A stretch of DNA of 64,000 nucleotides from Tannerella serpentiformis (GCF_003033925.1 NZ_CP028365.1:1860001-1924000); one strand, 5' to 3'; positions 1 through 9,680 are shown, numbered from the stretch's first letter. A program made the numbers and translations. Notes: generated from the letters alone by a model not told the origin.

Positions 1-694
1 TCATGCCGCCGCGTGCGCCCATTTCGATGGAAAGATTGCAGAGCGTCAGTCGGCCCTCCATGGTGAGGCTGCGGACGGCCTCGCCGGCGTATTCCACAAA
101 GTAACCGGTGGCGCCGCCGGTCGTCATGCGGGCGATGACATAGAGTGCGAGGTCTTTGGCGGTGACGCCCGGGCCGGGTCGGCCGTCGATGGTGATGCGC
201 ATCGTCTTGGGTTTCTGTTGCAGGATGCATTGCGAGGCCAGCGCCATCTCCACCTCGCTGGTGCCGATGCCAAAAGCTACGGCGCCCATTGCGCCATGCG
301 TAGAGGTGTGGCTGTCGCCGCAGACGATGGTCATGCCGGGCAGCGTCAGGCCGCGCTCGGGGCCGACGACATGGATGATTCCGTTCTTGGGATGCATCAT
401 GCCGAAGTGCGTGAGACCAAATTCGGCTGCATTCTTCTCAAGCGTGTCGACTTGGGTGCGCGATACGGGATCCTCGATGGGTTTGTCTTGATCGTGCGTG
501 GGGGTGTTGTGGTCGGGCATGCAAAAAACTTGGTCGGGGCGGAAGACGCGCAGCTGGCGACGGCGAAGGCCGGCGAAGGCCTGGGGGCTCGTCACTTCGT
601 GACAGTAAAGGCGATCGATATAGAGCTGCGTCGGGCCGTCGGCCACGGTTTGGACGACGTGGGCGTCCCATATTTTGTCGAAAAGGGTATTCAT
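1..694 (-). CDS. leuC: 3-isopropylmalate dehydratase large subunit, partial
   Basis: The reading frame starts at the ATG whose complement is 692-694 and runs off the left edge, so only the first 231 residues are present. LeuC with LeuD isomerises 2-isopropylmalate to 3-isopropylmalate in leucine synthesis, using a 4Fe-4S cluster in the cytoplasm. Visible family motifs are MPDHNTPT near residue 60 and [15 protein letters not shown] near residue 125, followed by [15 protein letters not shown]. The cluster cysteines after residue 340 would lie outside the window. It lies 189 bases after leuA on the same strand and is the last visible gene of the ilv-leu operon; leuD and leuB would be expected next. 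The family call is secure. Confidence 0.95.
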   Translation of the reverse strand, partial: MNTLFDKIWDAHVVQTVADGPTQLYIDRLYCHEVTSPQAFAGLRRRQLRVFRPDQVFCMPDHNTPTHDQDKPIEDPVSRTQVDTLEKNAAEFGLTHFGMMHPKNGIIHVVGPERGLTLPGMTIVCGDSHTSTHGAMGAVAFGIGTSEVEMALASQCILQQKPKTMRITIDGRPGPGVTAKDLALYVIARMTTGGATGYFVEYAGEAVRSLTMEGRLTLCNLSIEMGARGGM

Positions 695-883
695 TGAAAA
701 TGAAAAACGGGTGTGAACTAAAAGTTAGCTGTGAAAAACGTAATCGGAGGCGATGAACGCTAAAAACGCAAAGCTAAAAACGAGATTAGCAGCGGTGGGA
801 AACTGCGGACGATAGGCAAAAAACGAATCGAACCGATGGCCTCCCTACCGCGCTTGGCATTTTTAGTAGTCCGTGTTTAGCCG

Positions 884-2395
884 TTAGCCTTTCGCTCCCT
901 CAAACTTATTGATGGCATCGACGAACGCCTCGACGGAGGCGGCGATGATGTCAGTGTTAGCGGCGAATCCGTAGTAGTTATTGCCTTCGTGCTCGACTTG
1001 CATGTGTACCTTGCCCATGTCGTCGCTGCCTTTGTCGATGGCTTGAATGAGGAACTCGCGGATGGTCATTTTGCGGCGGATGATGCTCTTGACGGCCTTG
1101 ATGGCGGCGTCGACGGGTCCGTTGCCGGAAGAGGCGGCCTCGAACGTTTCGCCGGCGATCGTGAGCGCTACGCTGGCTACGGAGCGCACCCCGACGCCGG
1201 ACGTGACTTGCAGGTAGGCCAACTTGATGCGATGGAGGGCCTTGCGGTCTTCGCCGACAAGCATGAGCAGGTCGTCGTCGCTGATTTCTTTTTTGCGGTC
1301 GGCCAGGCGGAGGAAGTCCTGATAGACTTTGTCGAGCTTCTCGCGGCTGCCCAGGTCTACGCCGAGCACTTCGAGGCGATGCTTGAGCGCCGCGTGGCCA
1401 CTGCGGGCGGTGAGTACGATGCTATTGTCGTCGATGCCCACATCCTTGGGGTCGATGATTTCGTACGTCTGCACGTTCTTCAGCACGCCGTCTTGATGGA
1501 TGCCGGAGGAGTGCGCGAAGGCGTTACGGCCTACGATGGCTTTGTTGGGCTGCACCGGCATGTTCATCAGGCTGGAGACGAGGCGGCTGGTGGCGTGTAT
1601 GCGCTGGGTGTTGATGTTTGTGTCGATGCCGAGGCGCGCATGGTGACACTTGAGGATCATGGCCACTTCTTCGAGAGAGGTGTTGCCGGCGCGCTCGCCG
1701 ATGCCATTGATGGTCACTTCCGCCTGGCGTGCGCCGGCCAGAACGCCGGCCATGGTGTTGGCCGTCGCCATGCCGAGGTCGTTATGACAGTGTACGGAGA
1801 GGACCGCCTTGTGCACGCCATCGACATGCTCCATGAGGTAGCGGATCTTCTCGCCGAACTCACTCGGCAGACAGTAGCCGGTCGTGTCCGGAATGTTGAC
1901 CACCGTGGCGCCAGCTTTGATGACGGCCTCCACGACGCGTGCCAGATACTCGTTATCGGTGCGTCCGGCGTCCTCGCAGTAGAACTCCACGTCCTCCACG
2001 TAGCTTTTGGCGTGCTTCGTGGCGGCTACAGCGCGCTCGATGATCTCTTCGCGGTTCGATCGGAACTTATACTGAATGTGGTAGTCGCTTGTGCCGATGC
2101 CCGTGTGGATGCGTTTGCGGCGGGCATATTGGAGGGCCTCCGCCGCCACGTCGATGTCTTTCTTGACGCCGCGGGTGAGGGCGCAAATCACGGGCCAGGT
2201 GACGGCTTTCGAGATTTCGACGACCGACTGGAAGTCGCCTGGGCTGGAGACGGGAAATCCGGCTTCGAGAATGTCTACGCCGAGCGTCTCGAGGGCTTTG
2301 GCGACTTCGATCTTTTCGACCGTATTGAGTTGGCAACCGGGCACCTGCTCGCCGTCGCGCAGGGTGGTGTCGAAGATGTAGAGTTTGTTATCCAT
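884..2395 (-). CDS. leuA: 2-isopropylmalate synthase
   Basis: This 503-residue protein condenses acetyl-CoA with 2-oxoisovalerate, the first committed step to leucine. The N-terminal TIM barrel carries the metal and substrate motif [14 protein letters not shown] at residues 11-24 and [12 protein letters not shown] near residue 202. The linker contains [14 protein letters not shown], and the C-terminal third has the LeuA allosteric domain ([26 protein letters not shown]) that normally binds leucine for feedback control. Length is normal for the long form. The gene lies between ilvC and leuC on the same strand; the 657-base gap from ilvC is filled by a 42-bp repeat array, so co-transcription through that gap is likely but not shown. 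Confidence 0.97.
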   Translation of the reverse strand: MDNKLYIFDTTLRDGEQVPGCQLNTVEKIEVAKALETLGVDILEAGFPVSSPGDFQSVVEISKAVTWPVICALTRGVKKDIDVAAEALQYARRKRIHTGIGTSDYHIQYKFRSNREEIIERAVAATKHAKSYVEDVEFYCEDAGRTDNEYLARVVEAVIKAGATVVNIPDTTGYCLPSEFGEKIRYLMEHVDGVHKAVLSVHCHNDLGMATANTMAGVLAGARQAEVTINGIGERAGNTSLEEVAMILKCHHARLGIDTNINTQRIHATSRLVSSLMNMPVQPNKAIVGRNAFAHSSGIHQDGVLKNVQTYEIIDPKDVGIDDNSIVLTARSGHAALKHRLEVLGVDLGSREKLDKVYQDFLRLADRKKEISDDDLLMLVGEDRKALHRIKLAYLQVTSGVGVRSVASVALTIAGETFEAASSGNGPVDAAIKAVKSIIRRKMTIREFLIQAIDKGSDDMGKVHMQVEHEGNNYYGFAANTDIIAASVEAFVDAINKFEGAKG

Positions 2396-2471
2396 TTATT
2401 CTGTGTAGCTAAAAATGAAAAGAGAAAAGGGGAAAAAGAAGCGTGTGGGGAAGCATAAAATGAAATAAACG

Positions 2472-2925
2472 TCGTGTATCTGCACGGGATCACTGCCATT
2501 TCGTCAGGAAAAACCTATGCTCCTCGCGGGAGCAGTGCTATTTCCTTGCGCAACGGGGTGTATCCGCACCGGAGCACTGCCATTTCGTCGCGAAACAGGG
2601 TGCGTCCGCACCGGATACACGCCATTTCCTTGCGCAGCGGGGCGTATCCGCACGGGAGCATGGCTGTTTCCTTGCGCAGCGGGGTGTATCCACACCGGAT
2701 ACACGCTATTTTCTTGCGCAGCGGGGCGTATCCGCATGGGAGCAGGGCTATTTCCTCGCGCAGCGGGGTGTATCCACACCGGATACACGCTATCTCCTTG
2801 CGCAACGGGGCGTATCCGCACGGGGGCAGTGCTATTTCCTCACGCTGCGGGGTGTATCCACACCGGATACACCTTATTTCCTCGCGCAGCGAGGTGTATC
2901 CGCATGGGAGCAGTGCCGATGGCAA
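2472..2925. repeat. 42-bp tandem palindromic array 1
   Basis: About eleven units with an exact 42-base step: the tATCC box falls at 2477, 2561, 2603, 2645, 2687, 2729, 2771, 2813, 2855 and 2897, with one poorly kept unit near 2519. The core is an interrupted palindrome, GTGTATCC-5-GGATACAC. In alternate units its right half is replaced by GGGAGCA, giving a higher-order 84-base repeat. Because 42 is divisible by three, long open frames run through on both strands, but they show only the 14-residue repeat and no protein features. The array lies between ilvC and leuA inside an apparent operon. Confidence 0.9.
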
Positions 2926-2968
2926 GGGCGATGAGGATGCTCTGTGGTGACGGGTGAATGGAGAGCCT

Positions 2969-3042
2969 CTCGGCGGGAGTCGTTCAGACTGAGGCGCTCC
3001 CGCCGAGTGACTCGACGGCGGGGCGAGACGCTTCCCGCCCCG
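2969..3042 (-). other. Two GC-rich hairpins after ilvC
   Basis: An 11-base perfect inverted repeat (2969-2979 with 2997-3007, arm CTCGGCGGGAG) is followed by a second stem (3019-3025 with 3036-3042). Both lie just downstream of the ilvC stop on the minus strand. Neither is followed by a T tract, so they are not convincing intrinsic terminators; they may stabilise the 3' end of an ilvC transcript or attenuate read-through to leuA. Confidence 0.5.
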
Positions 3043-3052
3043 GCCTGATCCA

Positions 3053-4096
3053 TTAAACGCCCTCCGGACGCAGCCCGCGTACGGTGACGGCTGTTTGCCA
3101 AAGCTCGCTCTCGCGAAGCGCCTTCAGCTCGGCCTCGAGTTTAACGCGGTAGTCGGGCTTCGAATTGCTGTCGATCGAGCGTTGAGCCTCGCGTCCGGTC
3201 TTCACCTCGTCGTAGAGCTTCTCGACAACGGGCTTCACGGCGTCGTGGAAGGGGCCCATCCAGTCGAGGGCGCCGCGCTGGGCTGTGGTGGAACAATTGG
3301 CGTACATCCAGTCCATGCCGCGCTGTGCAACCAGAGGCATGAGCGATTGGGTGAGCTCCTCCACCGTCTCGTTGAAGGCTTCGGAGGGGGTGTGGCCGTG
3401 CTCGCGGAGTACCTCATACTGCGCTGCAAAGAGTCCTTGGATGGCTCCCATCAGCGAGCCGCGCTCGCCGGTCAGATCGGAGACAGCCTCACGCTCGACG
3501 GTCGTCTCAAACAAATATCCCGAGCCAATGCCGATGCCGATGGCCAGCGTCTTATCGAGCGCCCGCCCGCTGACATCCTGGTAGACGGCATAAGAGGAGT
3601 TGATACCCCGTCCCTCAACGAAGAGGGTACGCAGCGACGTGCCCGATCCCTTCGGTGCAACCAAGATGACGTCGATATCCTTCGGCGGCACAATACCCGT
3701 GCGGTCGCTCCACGTGATCGCAAAGCCATGCGAGAAGTAGAGCGTCTTGCCGGCCGTCAAATGCGGCTTAATCTGCGGCCAGCACTGGATCTGAGCCGCG
3801 TCAGAGAGAAGCATACAGATCACCGTGCCGCGCTCCGCCGCCTCCTCGAGAGAAAACAGCGTCTCGCCCGGCACCCAGCCGTCGGCAACAGCTTTTTCGT
3901 ACGTCTTTCCGGGGCGCTGGCCCACGATGACATGGAAACCATTATCGCGCAAGTTGCACGCCTGACCGGGGCCCTGTACGCCATAACCTAACACAGCGAT
4001 TGTCTCGCCTTTGAGCGCCTCAAGCGCCTTCACAACTGGAAACTCTTCGCGGGTAACTACGTTTTCTTCAACCCCGCCGAAATTCATTTTTGCCAT
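3053..4096 (-). CDS. ilvC: Ketol-acid reductoisomerase
   Basis: This 347-residue class I enzyme performs the NADPH-dependent rearrangement and reduction in valine and isoleucine synthesis. The Rossmann motif GYGVQGPGQA is near residue 43, and GSGTSLRTLF, SDLTGERGSLMG and MDWMYANCSTTAQRG follow in the order expected for the family. The frame stays open upstream to about 4282, but that extension encodes a dispersed intergenic repeat (EKKQKKIKA and similar); the ATG at 4096, giving MAKMNFGG, matches the usual start of Bacteroidales IlvC. It follows the acyl-ACP thioesterase gene by about 250 bases and precedes leuA. Confidence 0.97.
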   Translation of the reverse strand: MAKMNFGGVEENVVTREEFPVVKALEALKGETIAVLGYGVQGPGQACNLRDNGFHVIVGQRPGKTYEKAVADGWVPGETLFSLEEAAERGTVICMLLSDAAQIQCWPQIKPHLTAGKTLYFSHGFAITWSDRTGIVPPKDIDVILVAPKGSGTSLRTLFVEGRGINSSYAVYQDVSGRALDKTLAIGIGIGSGYLFETTVEREAVSDLTGERGSLMGAIQGLFAAQYEVLREHGHTPSEAFNETVEELTQSLMPLVAQRGMDWMYANCSTTAQRGALDWMGPFHDAVKPVVEKLYDEVKTGREAQRSIDSNSKPDYRVKLEAELKALRESELWQTAVTVRGLRPEGV

Positions 4097-4202
4097 ATCG
4101 TTATCTATATAATTGGGTTTAGGTGAATGCTTATAAAAAACAGAAATATGCGCCTGCGTCCGGCCATCCCCATCGGCATCATCAAAGACGCCATCGAGCA
4201 CT

Positions 4203-4279
4203 CGGCCAAACTTGGCCGGCGTCCCTGACGCCTTGATCTTCTTTTGTTTCTTTTCTTCTATCAAGAGAAGAAAAGAAAG
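4203..4279 (-). repeat. Dispersed hairpin repeat, family A, copy 1
   Basis: Read on the minus strand it has a long hairpin with 12-base arms (TTCTTTTCTTCT type) around an ATCAAG loop, then a purine-rich stretch, then the small stem GGCGTC-AGGG-ACGCC and a GGCCAA box. Other copies lie at 15788, 15916, 42885 and, shortened, 44583. It accounts for the spurious N-terminal extension of ilvC. Confidence 0.8.
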
Positions 4280-4345
4280 CATGGATCACGTTCGGGCGCA
4301 TGTCAAAACAAGAAAAGAAAGAATGAGCGAGGAGCGTCGCTCCCC

Positions 4346-5083
4346 TTAGACAAAACGGATCAGCGCCCGACTGACAGCGCGATCACCGTCGACCAGCGCA
4401 CAGGCAAACGCCCCCGGTTCGAGTTTGCGGCGGAAGAGCGCGAGCGGCGTGCCGTAGCGCCCTTCTGCGTGATAAGAGATCTCGAAATGCTGCACCCACA
4501 TCGTGCGGTAGGTCTCGAGGTCGAATCCATCGAGCATCGCCTCCATGTGGCGGATACTGTTCAAGTGACCGTTAATGTCTAGGTCACTGTAACGAACGAC
4601 GCGTGTGGTAGGTTCATTGTCCGGCGCCTCTTCTGCGGCGGCGATACGTCCAGCGATCTCCACCGGGCAGTGTCGGTCGGGCACCATCATCCGGTCGGCC
4701 CACGCCCCGACGAGCGAGGTCGGTCTGCGCGTGTTTTTGTCGATCGCCGCCCAGATGGAGCGGGCGTAAGCCAGCGGTTTGCCTGTGGCCGCCGACGTCA
4801 CCTCGAAGCAGCGCCGGATGAAGATCCGCTCCACGGCCTCGGCCCACGTGCTGACGCGGATGGGGGCTGTCAGTCCCTCCGTGTCGATCACCTCGACGGC
4901 GAGGCGAGAGAGCACCCAAGCCGTGCCACGGCCCTCCATCACGGTATATCCGGCGCCGCGCTCTTCGGCATGGCGCGTGGCAGCGTCGAGGAGATAGTTG
5001 CCGAGCGTGGGCAGGGGCAGGCGCCCCATGAAATCGAGCGAGTAAGCCTCGGTCGTGTAGTCGTATATGCCTATGGGATCCAT
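4346..5083 (-). CDS. Acyl-ACP thioesterase
   Basis: This 245-residue protein has the double hot-dog organisation of FatA/FatB-like acyl-ACP thioesterases, which release fatty acids from acyl carrier protein in the cytoplasm. The first half contains YTVMEGRGTAWVLSRL and ends in a WAAIDKNTRRPTSL segment. The second half holds RYSDLDINGHLNS, whose D-x-N-x-H pattern is the catalytic signature, and WVQHFEISYHAEGRYG. It sits between ilvN and ilvC on the same strand. A thioesterase at this place in the ilv operon is known in other Bacteroidales and suggests a link between branched-chain precursors and iso-branched fatty acids; that link is inference. Confidence 0.9.
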   Translation of the reverse strand: MDPIGIYDYTTEAYSLDFMGRLPLPTLGNYLLDAATRHAEERGAGYTVMEGRGTAWVLSRLAVEVIDTEGLTAPIRVSTWAEAVERIFIRRCFEVTSAATGKPLAYARSIWAAIDKNTRRPTSLVGAWADRMMVPDRHCPVEIAGRIAAAEEAPDNEPTTRVVRYSDLDINGHLNSIRHMEAMLDGFDLETYRTMWVQHFEISYHAEGRYGTPLALFRRKLEPGAFACALVDGDRAVSRALIRFV

Positions 5084-5112
5084 ACTCTATTGATGCAGTT
5101 AGAAATAGTCGA

Positions 5113-5214
5113 GGGTAGTTATGCGGCTGCGACGCAGTAGTCGGAGGTAGTGGTAGAAACAGTAGCAAGCATATAGCTACTTGTAACTACCGCGGTGCAT
5201 CCGCATAACTACCC
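5113..5214. repeat. 14-bp perfect inverted repeat in ilvN-thioesterase gap
   Basis: GGGTAGTTATGCGG at 5113-5126 is the exact reverse complement of 5201-5214, separated by 74 bases. The box TAACTAC recurs at 5184, 5206 and 5227, steps of 22 and 21 bases. The pair could fold the intercistronic RNA into a stem of the ilv operon. Confidence 0.6.
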
Positions 5215-5242
5215 GCCTTTAGGCCGTAACTACCCGGGCGGC

Positions 5243-5836
5243 TCAATAAGAGCTGCCTTTCTGGTGCATCTCCTCTTCGATGGTGGAAAGCATGTCGCTC
5301 AGTCGCTCGACGCGGCTTCGGGTGATGGCTACTCGGCCCGAGCGGATGAACTGGAGGACGCCGATGCGGTCGCTGAGTTCGTGAAAGAGCGCCTGCGTTT
5401 CCTCGTAATGCCCGTTCATCTCCACCACGACACAGTCTTCGTTGATCTCGAGGATGCGGGCGTCGTACTTACGGATCAGATCTTCCACGCCGCCCATGCG
5501 GATAAACTTGTCGGTGGCCAGTTTGTAGAGCGCGATCTCTTGGTAGACGAGGTCCTCATCGGTGTTGTAATACGATTTGAGAATGTCCACGCGCTTGTCA
5601 ATCTGCTTGACGACTTTTTCGATCATCACCTCGTCGGCGTAGGTCGTAATGGTGAACTTATGGATGCCGGGTATGGCTGAGGGCGAGACGGAGAGCGTCT
5701 CGATGTTCAGCTGTCGGCGGGTGAAGATGATCGTGATCTGGTTGAGCAGGCCCACGGTGTTCTCCGAGAAGATGATCACGGTGTAGAGCCGGCGGCCGTC
5801 CGTGGGGGCTACGATGTTTTTTTCGTTTGTCTGCAT
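5243..5836 (-). CDS. ilvN: Acetolactate synthase small regulatory subunit
   Basis: This 197-residue regulatory subunit of acetohydroxyacid synthase binds valine and activates the catalytic subunit. An ACT domain is visible from about residue 17 (YTVIIFSENTVGLLNQIT), followed by RRQLNIETLSVSPS and, from about residue 95, the C-terminal small-subunit domain. Length is slightly above the common 160-190. It starts 3 bases after the ilvB stop, so the two are surely co-translated. It precedes the thioesterase gene after a 159-base gap. Confidence 0.95.
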   Translation of the reverse strand: MQTNEKNIVAPTDGRRLYTVIIFSENTVGLLNQITIIFTRRQLNIETLSVSPSAIPGIHKFTITTYADEVMIEKVVKQIDKRVDILKSYYNTDEDLVYQEIALYKLATDKFIRMGGVEDLIRKYDARILEINEDCVVVEMNGHYEETQALFHELSDRIGVLQFIRSGRVAITRSRVERLSDMLSTIEEEMHQKGSSY

Positions 5837-5839
5837 GGG

Positions 5840-7534
5840 TTACATCAATATGTTGCTGATACTCGCTCCGGCGGGCACCATCGGGTAGATGATGCCGCAT
5901 TTTTCTACGTCGGCCACCAGGAGGTAGGGCCCGTCAGTGGCCATCATTTCTTCGACGGCCTCGTCCAACTCTTCGCGACGGCTGACCTCCCGCGAGGCAA
6001 TGCGGAACGCCCGTGCGATGGCCACAAAGTCGGGGTTTTCCATCTCCGTAGCCGAATATCGTTCGTTGAAAAACAGTTCTTGCCATTGGCGCACCATGCC
6101 GAGGAAGTGGTTGTTGAGGAGGATGATCTTCACGTCCAGCCGCTCCTGCATGATGGTGCCGAGTTCTTGAATCGTCATCTGCAATCCGCCGTCGCCGACG
6201 AAGAGGCAGACGGTGCGATCCGGTGCGCCGAGCTTGGCGCCGATGGCGGCAGGCAGGCCGAAGCCCATCGTGCCCAGTCCGCCGGAGGTGACGACGCTGC
6301 GCGTCTGGGTGTACTGGAAGTAGCGTACGCCCACCATTTGGTTCTGCCCCACGTCGGTCACGAGCACCGCGTTATGGTTCGTGGCCTCGGAGACGCGCCG
6401 CACCACTTCGCCCATGTGCAGCTTCCCGTCGGTGGGGTGTATTTCTTTTTCGATCACTTTTTCCCACTCCTCGGCCTCGTCCGTGGCGAACGACTCGATC
6501 CACGCCGTGTGGCGGGCCGGACGTACGGCGTTGGTGAGGGCGCTGAGGGAGGCCTTGGCGTCGCCTAAGACTTTGACGTCGGCCCGGACGTTCTTCCCCT
6601 GCTCCGAGGCGTCGATGTCGAGGTGGATGATCTTGGCCTGGCGTGCATAGCTCTTGAGTTCGCCCGTAACGCGGTCGTCGAAGCGCATACCGATAGCAAT
6701 GAGCACGTCGCACTGGTTCGTCTTGCGATTCGGGCCGACGTTGCCGTGCATGCCCAGCATGCCTTTGTTTAGGCGGAAGTCGGAGGGCATGGCGGAGAGT
6801 CCCAGCATGGTTGCTCCGGCGGGGATGTCAGCTTTTTCGAGGAAGTCCTTCAGCTGCTGTTCGGCACCGCTGAGGATGACACCCTGCCCAACCAGCGCAA
6901 AGGGACGCTCGGCTGCGTCGATCAGGGCCGCCGCCTCTGCCACACGCTCGGCGTTGATTTCGGGCCACGGGCGATAGCTGCGGATGAAGTCGACGGGCTT
7001 GTGTTCGAAGACCGTCCGGCCCACTTGCGCGTCTTTTGAGATGTCGAGCACGACCGGCCCGGGTCGGCCGGTGGAGGCGATGTAGAAGGCGCGAGCCACG
7101 GCCCACGCGATCTCGTCGGCGCGGCGCACTTGGTAGGCCCATTTCGTGATGGGCGACATGATGCCGATTACGTCGACCTCCTGAAAGGCGTCCGTGCCCA
7201 GCAAGGGCGAGGGGACTTGTCCGGTGATGACGACGATGGGGGTGCTGTCGAGCATAGCGTCAGCTACGCCCGTGATGGTGTTCGTAGCGCCCGGTCCGGA
7301 CGTGACCAGCGCCACGCCGACGCGTCCGCTGACGCGAGCAAATCCTTGGGCCGCATGGGCGGCTCCCTGTTCGTGGCGCACCAAGACGTGGCGCAGCCGG
7401 TCGCGGTAGTCGTAGAGGCAATCGTAGACTGGGATCGCCTGTCCGCCAGGGTAGCCGAAGATGCACTCCGTTCCCTCCGCTATCAATGCGCGGAGTAATG
7501 CCTCCGCACCGGTTATTGTATCCTTATTCTCCAT
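5840..7534 (-). CDS. ilvB: Acetolactate synthase large catalytic subunit
   Basis: This 564-residue ThDP-dependent enzyme makes acetolactate and acetohydroxybutyrate, the first common step of valine, leucine and isoleucine synthesis. The N-terminal ThDP-binding region contains IFGYPGGQAIPVYD and the catalytic glutamate in VRHEQGAAHAAQGFAR near residue 54. The middle domain contains GMHGNVGPN, and the C-terminal domain holds the ThDP-metal motif GDGGLQM ending in the NN pair of ILLNNHFLGMVRQWQ. Length is normal. It lies 50 bases after ilvD and 3 bases before ilvN. Confidence 0.97.
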   Translation of the reverse strand: MENKDTITGAEALLRALIAEGTECIFGYPGGQAIPVYDCLYDYRDRLRHVLVRHEQGAAHAAQGFARVSGRVGVALVTSGPGATNTITGVADAMLDSTPIVVITGQVPSPLLGTDAFQEVDVIGIMSPITKWAYQVRRADEIAWAVARAFYIASTGRPGPVVLDISKDAQVGRTVFEHKPVDFIRSYRPWPEINAERVAEAAALIDAAERPFALVGQGVILSGAEQQLKDFLEKADIPAGATMLGLSAMPSDFRLNKGMLGMHGNVGPNRKTNQCDVLIAIGMRFDDRVTGELKSYARQAKIIHLDIDASEQGKNVRADVKVLGDAKASLSALTNAVRPARHTAWIESFATDEAEEWEKVIEKEIHPTDGKLHMGEVVRRVSEATNHNAVLVTDVGQNQMVGVRYFQYTQTRSVVTSGGLGTMGFGLPAAIGAKLGAPDRTVCLFVGDGGLQMTIQELGTIMQERLDVKIILLNNHFLGMVRQWQELFFNERYSATEMENPDFVAIARAFRIASREVSRREELDEAVEEMMATDGPYLLVADVEKCGIIYPMVPAGASISNILM

Positions 7535-7584
7535 TTATAAGCGTATAGTTAGAAGTAGTCAGAAAGTAGTAGTTGAGGGGGATG

Positions 7585-9405
7585 TTAGATGATTCGCACG
7601 CCCCCCTCGTCGGCCGATGAAACCATGCTGGCGTAGGCGCGTAGAGCCTTCGATACGGTACGGTCGCGGTGTGGTTGCCACGCCTCCGCACCACGCGCCT
7701 CCTCCTCCCGCCGGCGCTCGGCCAGTTCGGCCTCGCTGAGACGCACGTTGATGGTGCGCGCGGGGATGTCGATGTCGATGATGTCGCCCGTGCGGACGAG
7801 TCCGATGGCGCCGCCTGAGGCTGCTTCCGGCGAGATGTGCCCGATGCTCAGCCCCGATGTGCCGCCACTGAAGCGTCCGTCAGTGATGAGCGCGCACTCG
7901 GCGCCGAGGTGCATGGATTTGATGTACGACGTGGGATAAAGCATTTCCTGCATGCCGGGGCCACCCTTCGGCCCCTCGTGCGTGATGACGACCACATCGC
8001 CGGCGCTGACTTGTCCGCCGAGGATACCCTCGCAGGCGTCGTCTTGCGATTGGAAGACGCGTGCCGGCCCACTGAAGCACAGGATGCGTTCGTCTACGCC
8101 CGCCGTCTTGACCACGCAGCCGCGCAGGGCGATGTTGCCCTTGAGGATGGCCAGGCCGCCATCTTTCGAGTAGGCGTGCGCCACGTCGCGGATGCAACCC
8201 TCGGCGCGATCCGTGTCGAGCTTGTCGTAGATGGTGCGTTGCGACCCCATCTTGAGGTTGAAGCGGAGGCCCGGCGCGCTGTGATAGACGGCCTTTGCGG
8301 CGTCCGTCACGTGCGGGCTACGGATGTCGTAGCGGTCGATGGCTTCGGCCAGCGTCAGTCCGTCGACACGCCGAACGGAGGTGTCGAGCACACCCGCGCG
8401 GGAGAGTTCGCCGAGGATGGCCATCACGCCGCCGGCGCGGTTGATGTCTTGGATATGATACTTCTCCGAGTTCGGGGCCACCTTGCAGAGGCAGGGTGTC
8501 TCACGCGAGAGGGCGTCGATGTCGTCCATCGTAAAGTCCACTTCCGCCTCGTGAGCGATGGCCAAGAGGTGAAGCACCGTGTTGGTCGATCCGCCCATAG
8601 CGATGTCCAGCCGCATGGCGTTGAGAAAGGACGCACGGGTGGCGATGCTGCGCGGCAGCACGGAGGCGTCGTCGTCGCGATAATAGCGGTAGGCGTTCTC
8701 CACGATTCGCCGGGCGGCGTCACGGAAGAGTTGTAGGCGATTTGCGTGCGTGGCTACCACCGTGCCGTTGCCCGGCAGCGCCAGTCCGATGGCTTCGTTG
8801 AGGCAGTTCATCGAGTTGGCCGTGTACATGCCCGAACAGCTGCCGCAGGTGGGGCAGGCGTTCCGCTCGACGGCCTCCACTTCGGCGTCGGTGACGGACG
8901 CGTCGGCCGCCATCACCATCGCATCGATGAGGTCGAGCGACCGCTCGCCGTGGCGCCCCGCCTCCATGGGTCCGCCGGAGACGAACACGGCGGGGATGTT
9001 CAGCCGCATGGCCGCCATAAGCATGCCCGGCGTGATCTTATCGCAATTGCTGATGCAGATCATGGCGTCGGCTTTGTGCGCCTGCACCATGTATTCGACG
9101 CTGTCGGCGATAAGGTCGCGCGAGGGCAGGGAGTAGAGCATGCCGTCGTGCCCCATAGCGATGCCGTCGTCGATGGCTATTGTGTTGAACTCGGCCGCGA
9201 AGCAGCCCATTCGCTCAATTTCTTGCTTCACTAATTGCCCCACATCATGCAGATGTGTGTGTCCGGGCACAAACTGCGTGAACGAGTTGACCACGGCCAC
9301 GATGGGTCGCCCCATCTGTTCGCGCTTCATCCCGTTGGCGGCCCAGAGCGCTCTGGCGCCCGCCATGCGGCGCCCCTGTGTACTCTTTGAACTACGTAAA
9401 TCCAT
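7585..9405 (-). CDS. ilvD: Dihydroxyacid dehydratase
   Basis: This 606-residue Fe-S enzyme dehydrates dihydroxyacids to 2-oxoacids in branched-chain amino acid synthesis. Cluster and substrate motifs include [49 protein letters not shown] and [14 protein letters not shown]. The frame is open to a TTG at 9558, but that extra 51 residues translate the leader's terminator hairpin and U tract; the ATG at 9405, giving [18 protein letters not shown], fits family starts. It is the first structural gene of the operon and follows an attenuator (9496-9650). Confidence 0.96.
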   Translation of the reverse strand: MDLRSSKSTQGRRMAGARALWAANGMKREQMGRPIVAVVNSFTQFVPGHTHLHDVGQLVKQEIERMGCFAAEFNTIAIDDGIAMGHDGMLYSLPSRDLIADSVEYMVQAHKADAMICISNCDKITPGMLMAAMRLNIPAVFVSGGPMEAGRHGERSLDLIDAMVMAADASVTDAEVEAVERNACPTCGSCSGMYTANSMNCLNEAIGLALPGNGTVVATHANRLQLFRDAARRIVENAYRYYRDDDASVLPRSIATRASFLNAMRLDIAMGGSTNTVLHLLAIAHEAEVDFTMDDIDALSRETPCLCKVAPNSEKYHIQDINRAGGVMAILGELSRAGVLDTSVRRVDGLTLAEAIDRYDIRSPHVTDAAKAVYHSAPGLRFNLKMGSQRTIYDKLDTDRAEGCIRDVAHAYSKDGGLAILKGNIALRGCVVKTAGVDERILCFSGPARVFQSQDDACEGILGGQVSAGDVVVITHEGPKGGPGMQEMLYPTSYIKSMHLGAECALITDGRFSGGTSGLSIGHISPEAASGGAIGLVRTGDIIDIDIPARTINVRLSEAELAERRREEEARGAEAWQPHRDRTVSKALRAYASMVSSADEGGVRII

Positions 9406-9495
9406 TCTTCTTATTTCTTCTGTTTGTTCCGTTGTTGTGCGGCTCTGGGTCTTCCTCATGCCTTCTAAAGGGGGGAAGGCTCTTGGCAACATGTC

Positions 9496-9538
9496 AAAAA
9501 AAAAGCCCTCCCCACGCTTGATGAGAAAGGCCCTTTTT
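9496..9538 (-). terminator. Attenuator terminator of the ilv operon
   Basis: On the minus strand, AAAAAG-GG-CCUUUCUC (9538-9523), a nine-base loop (9522-9514) and GGGGAGGGC followed by nine uridines (9513-9496) form an intrinsic terminator. The stem is CCUUUCUC with GGGGAGGG (three G-U pairs), extended by AAAAAG with CUUUUU across a GG bulge. It lies about 90 bases before the ilvD start and after the leader-peptide stop, where it can only regulate ilvD and not end another gene. Confidence 0.8.
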
Positions 9539-9554
9539 CGCACAAAACGAATTG

Positions 9555-9650
9555 TCAAAAACCGAATCGTTTACACCCTTCCCGTAACGCCATTGGAATA
9601 ATAATGACATTAATCGATAGGACGACGGAAAGTGTATATACGGACTTCAT
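9555..9650 (-). CDS. Branched-chain leader peptide (attenuation)
   Basis: A 31-codon frame opens with ATG at 9650 and stops with TGA at 9555-9557. Residues 9-18 read [10 protein letters not shown], and the peptide holds five Ile, Val or Leu codons in its last six of that run plus further Val and Leu codons on either side. Such density in a tiny frame directly upstream of a branched-chain amino acid operon is the hallmark of a leader peptide whose translation senses charged tRNA. Two Leu codons are CTA and TTA and every Ile codon is ATT, unlike the ATC and CTC preferred in neighbouring genes. It starts about 25 bases after the expected transcription start. Confidence 0.78.
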   Translation of the reverse strand: MKSVYTLSVVLSINVIIIPMALREGCKRFGF

Positions 9651-9680
9651 TTTTATCTTACATATGCCATGAAACGGCGG

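Larger units (their letters stand above)
9496..9650 (-). promoter_or_regulatory. Transcription attenuator of ilv-leu operon
   Basis: Four pairing segments are visible on the minus strand. Segment 1 (9634-9627, CACUUUCC) can pair with segment 2 (9583-9576, GGGAAGGG). Segment 2 can instead pair along its full length with segment 3 (9530-9523, CCUUUCUC). Segment 3 otherwise pairs with segment 4 to make the terminator. Segments 1 and 2 lie in the leader-peptide reading frame and the stop lies just before segment 3. A ribosome stalled on the Val/Leu/Ile codons (9624-9597) would cover segment 1, free segment 2 for segment 3, and allow read-through. This is the classical attenuation logic; the mechanism is inferred from pairing only. 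Confidence 0.78.

Noticed and set aside
2474-2957. Repeat proteins encoded in the 42-bp array
   Set aside because: Frames are open on both strands only because 42 is divisible by three. There is no start context, signal or composition of a real protein.
4097-4282. N-terminal extension of IlvC
   Set aside because: It translates a dispersed repeat that also occurs in intergenic DNA at 15.8, 15.9 and 42.9 kb.
9406-9558. N-terminal extension of IlvD
   Set aside because: The extra 51 codons translate the terminator stem and U tract of the leader; IlvD family proteins begin near MDLRSSKS.
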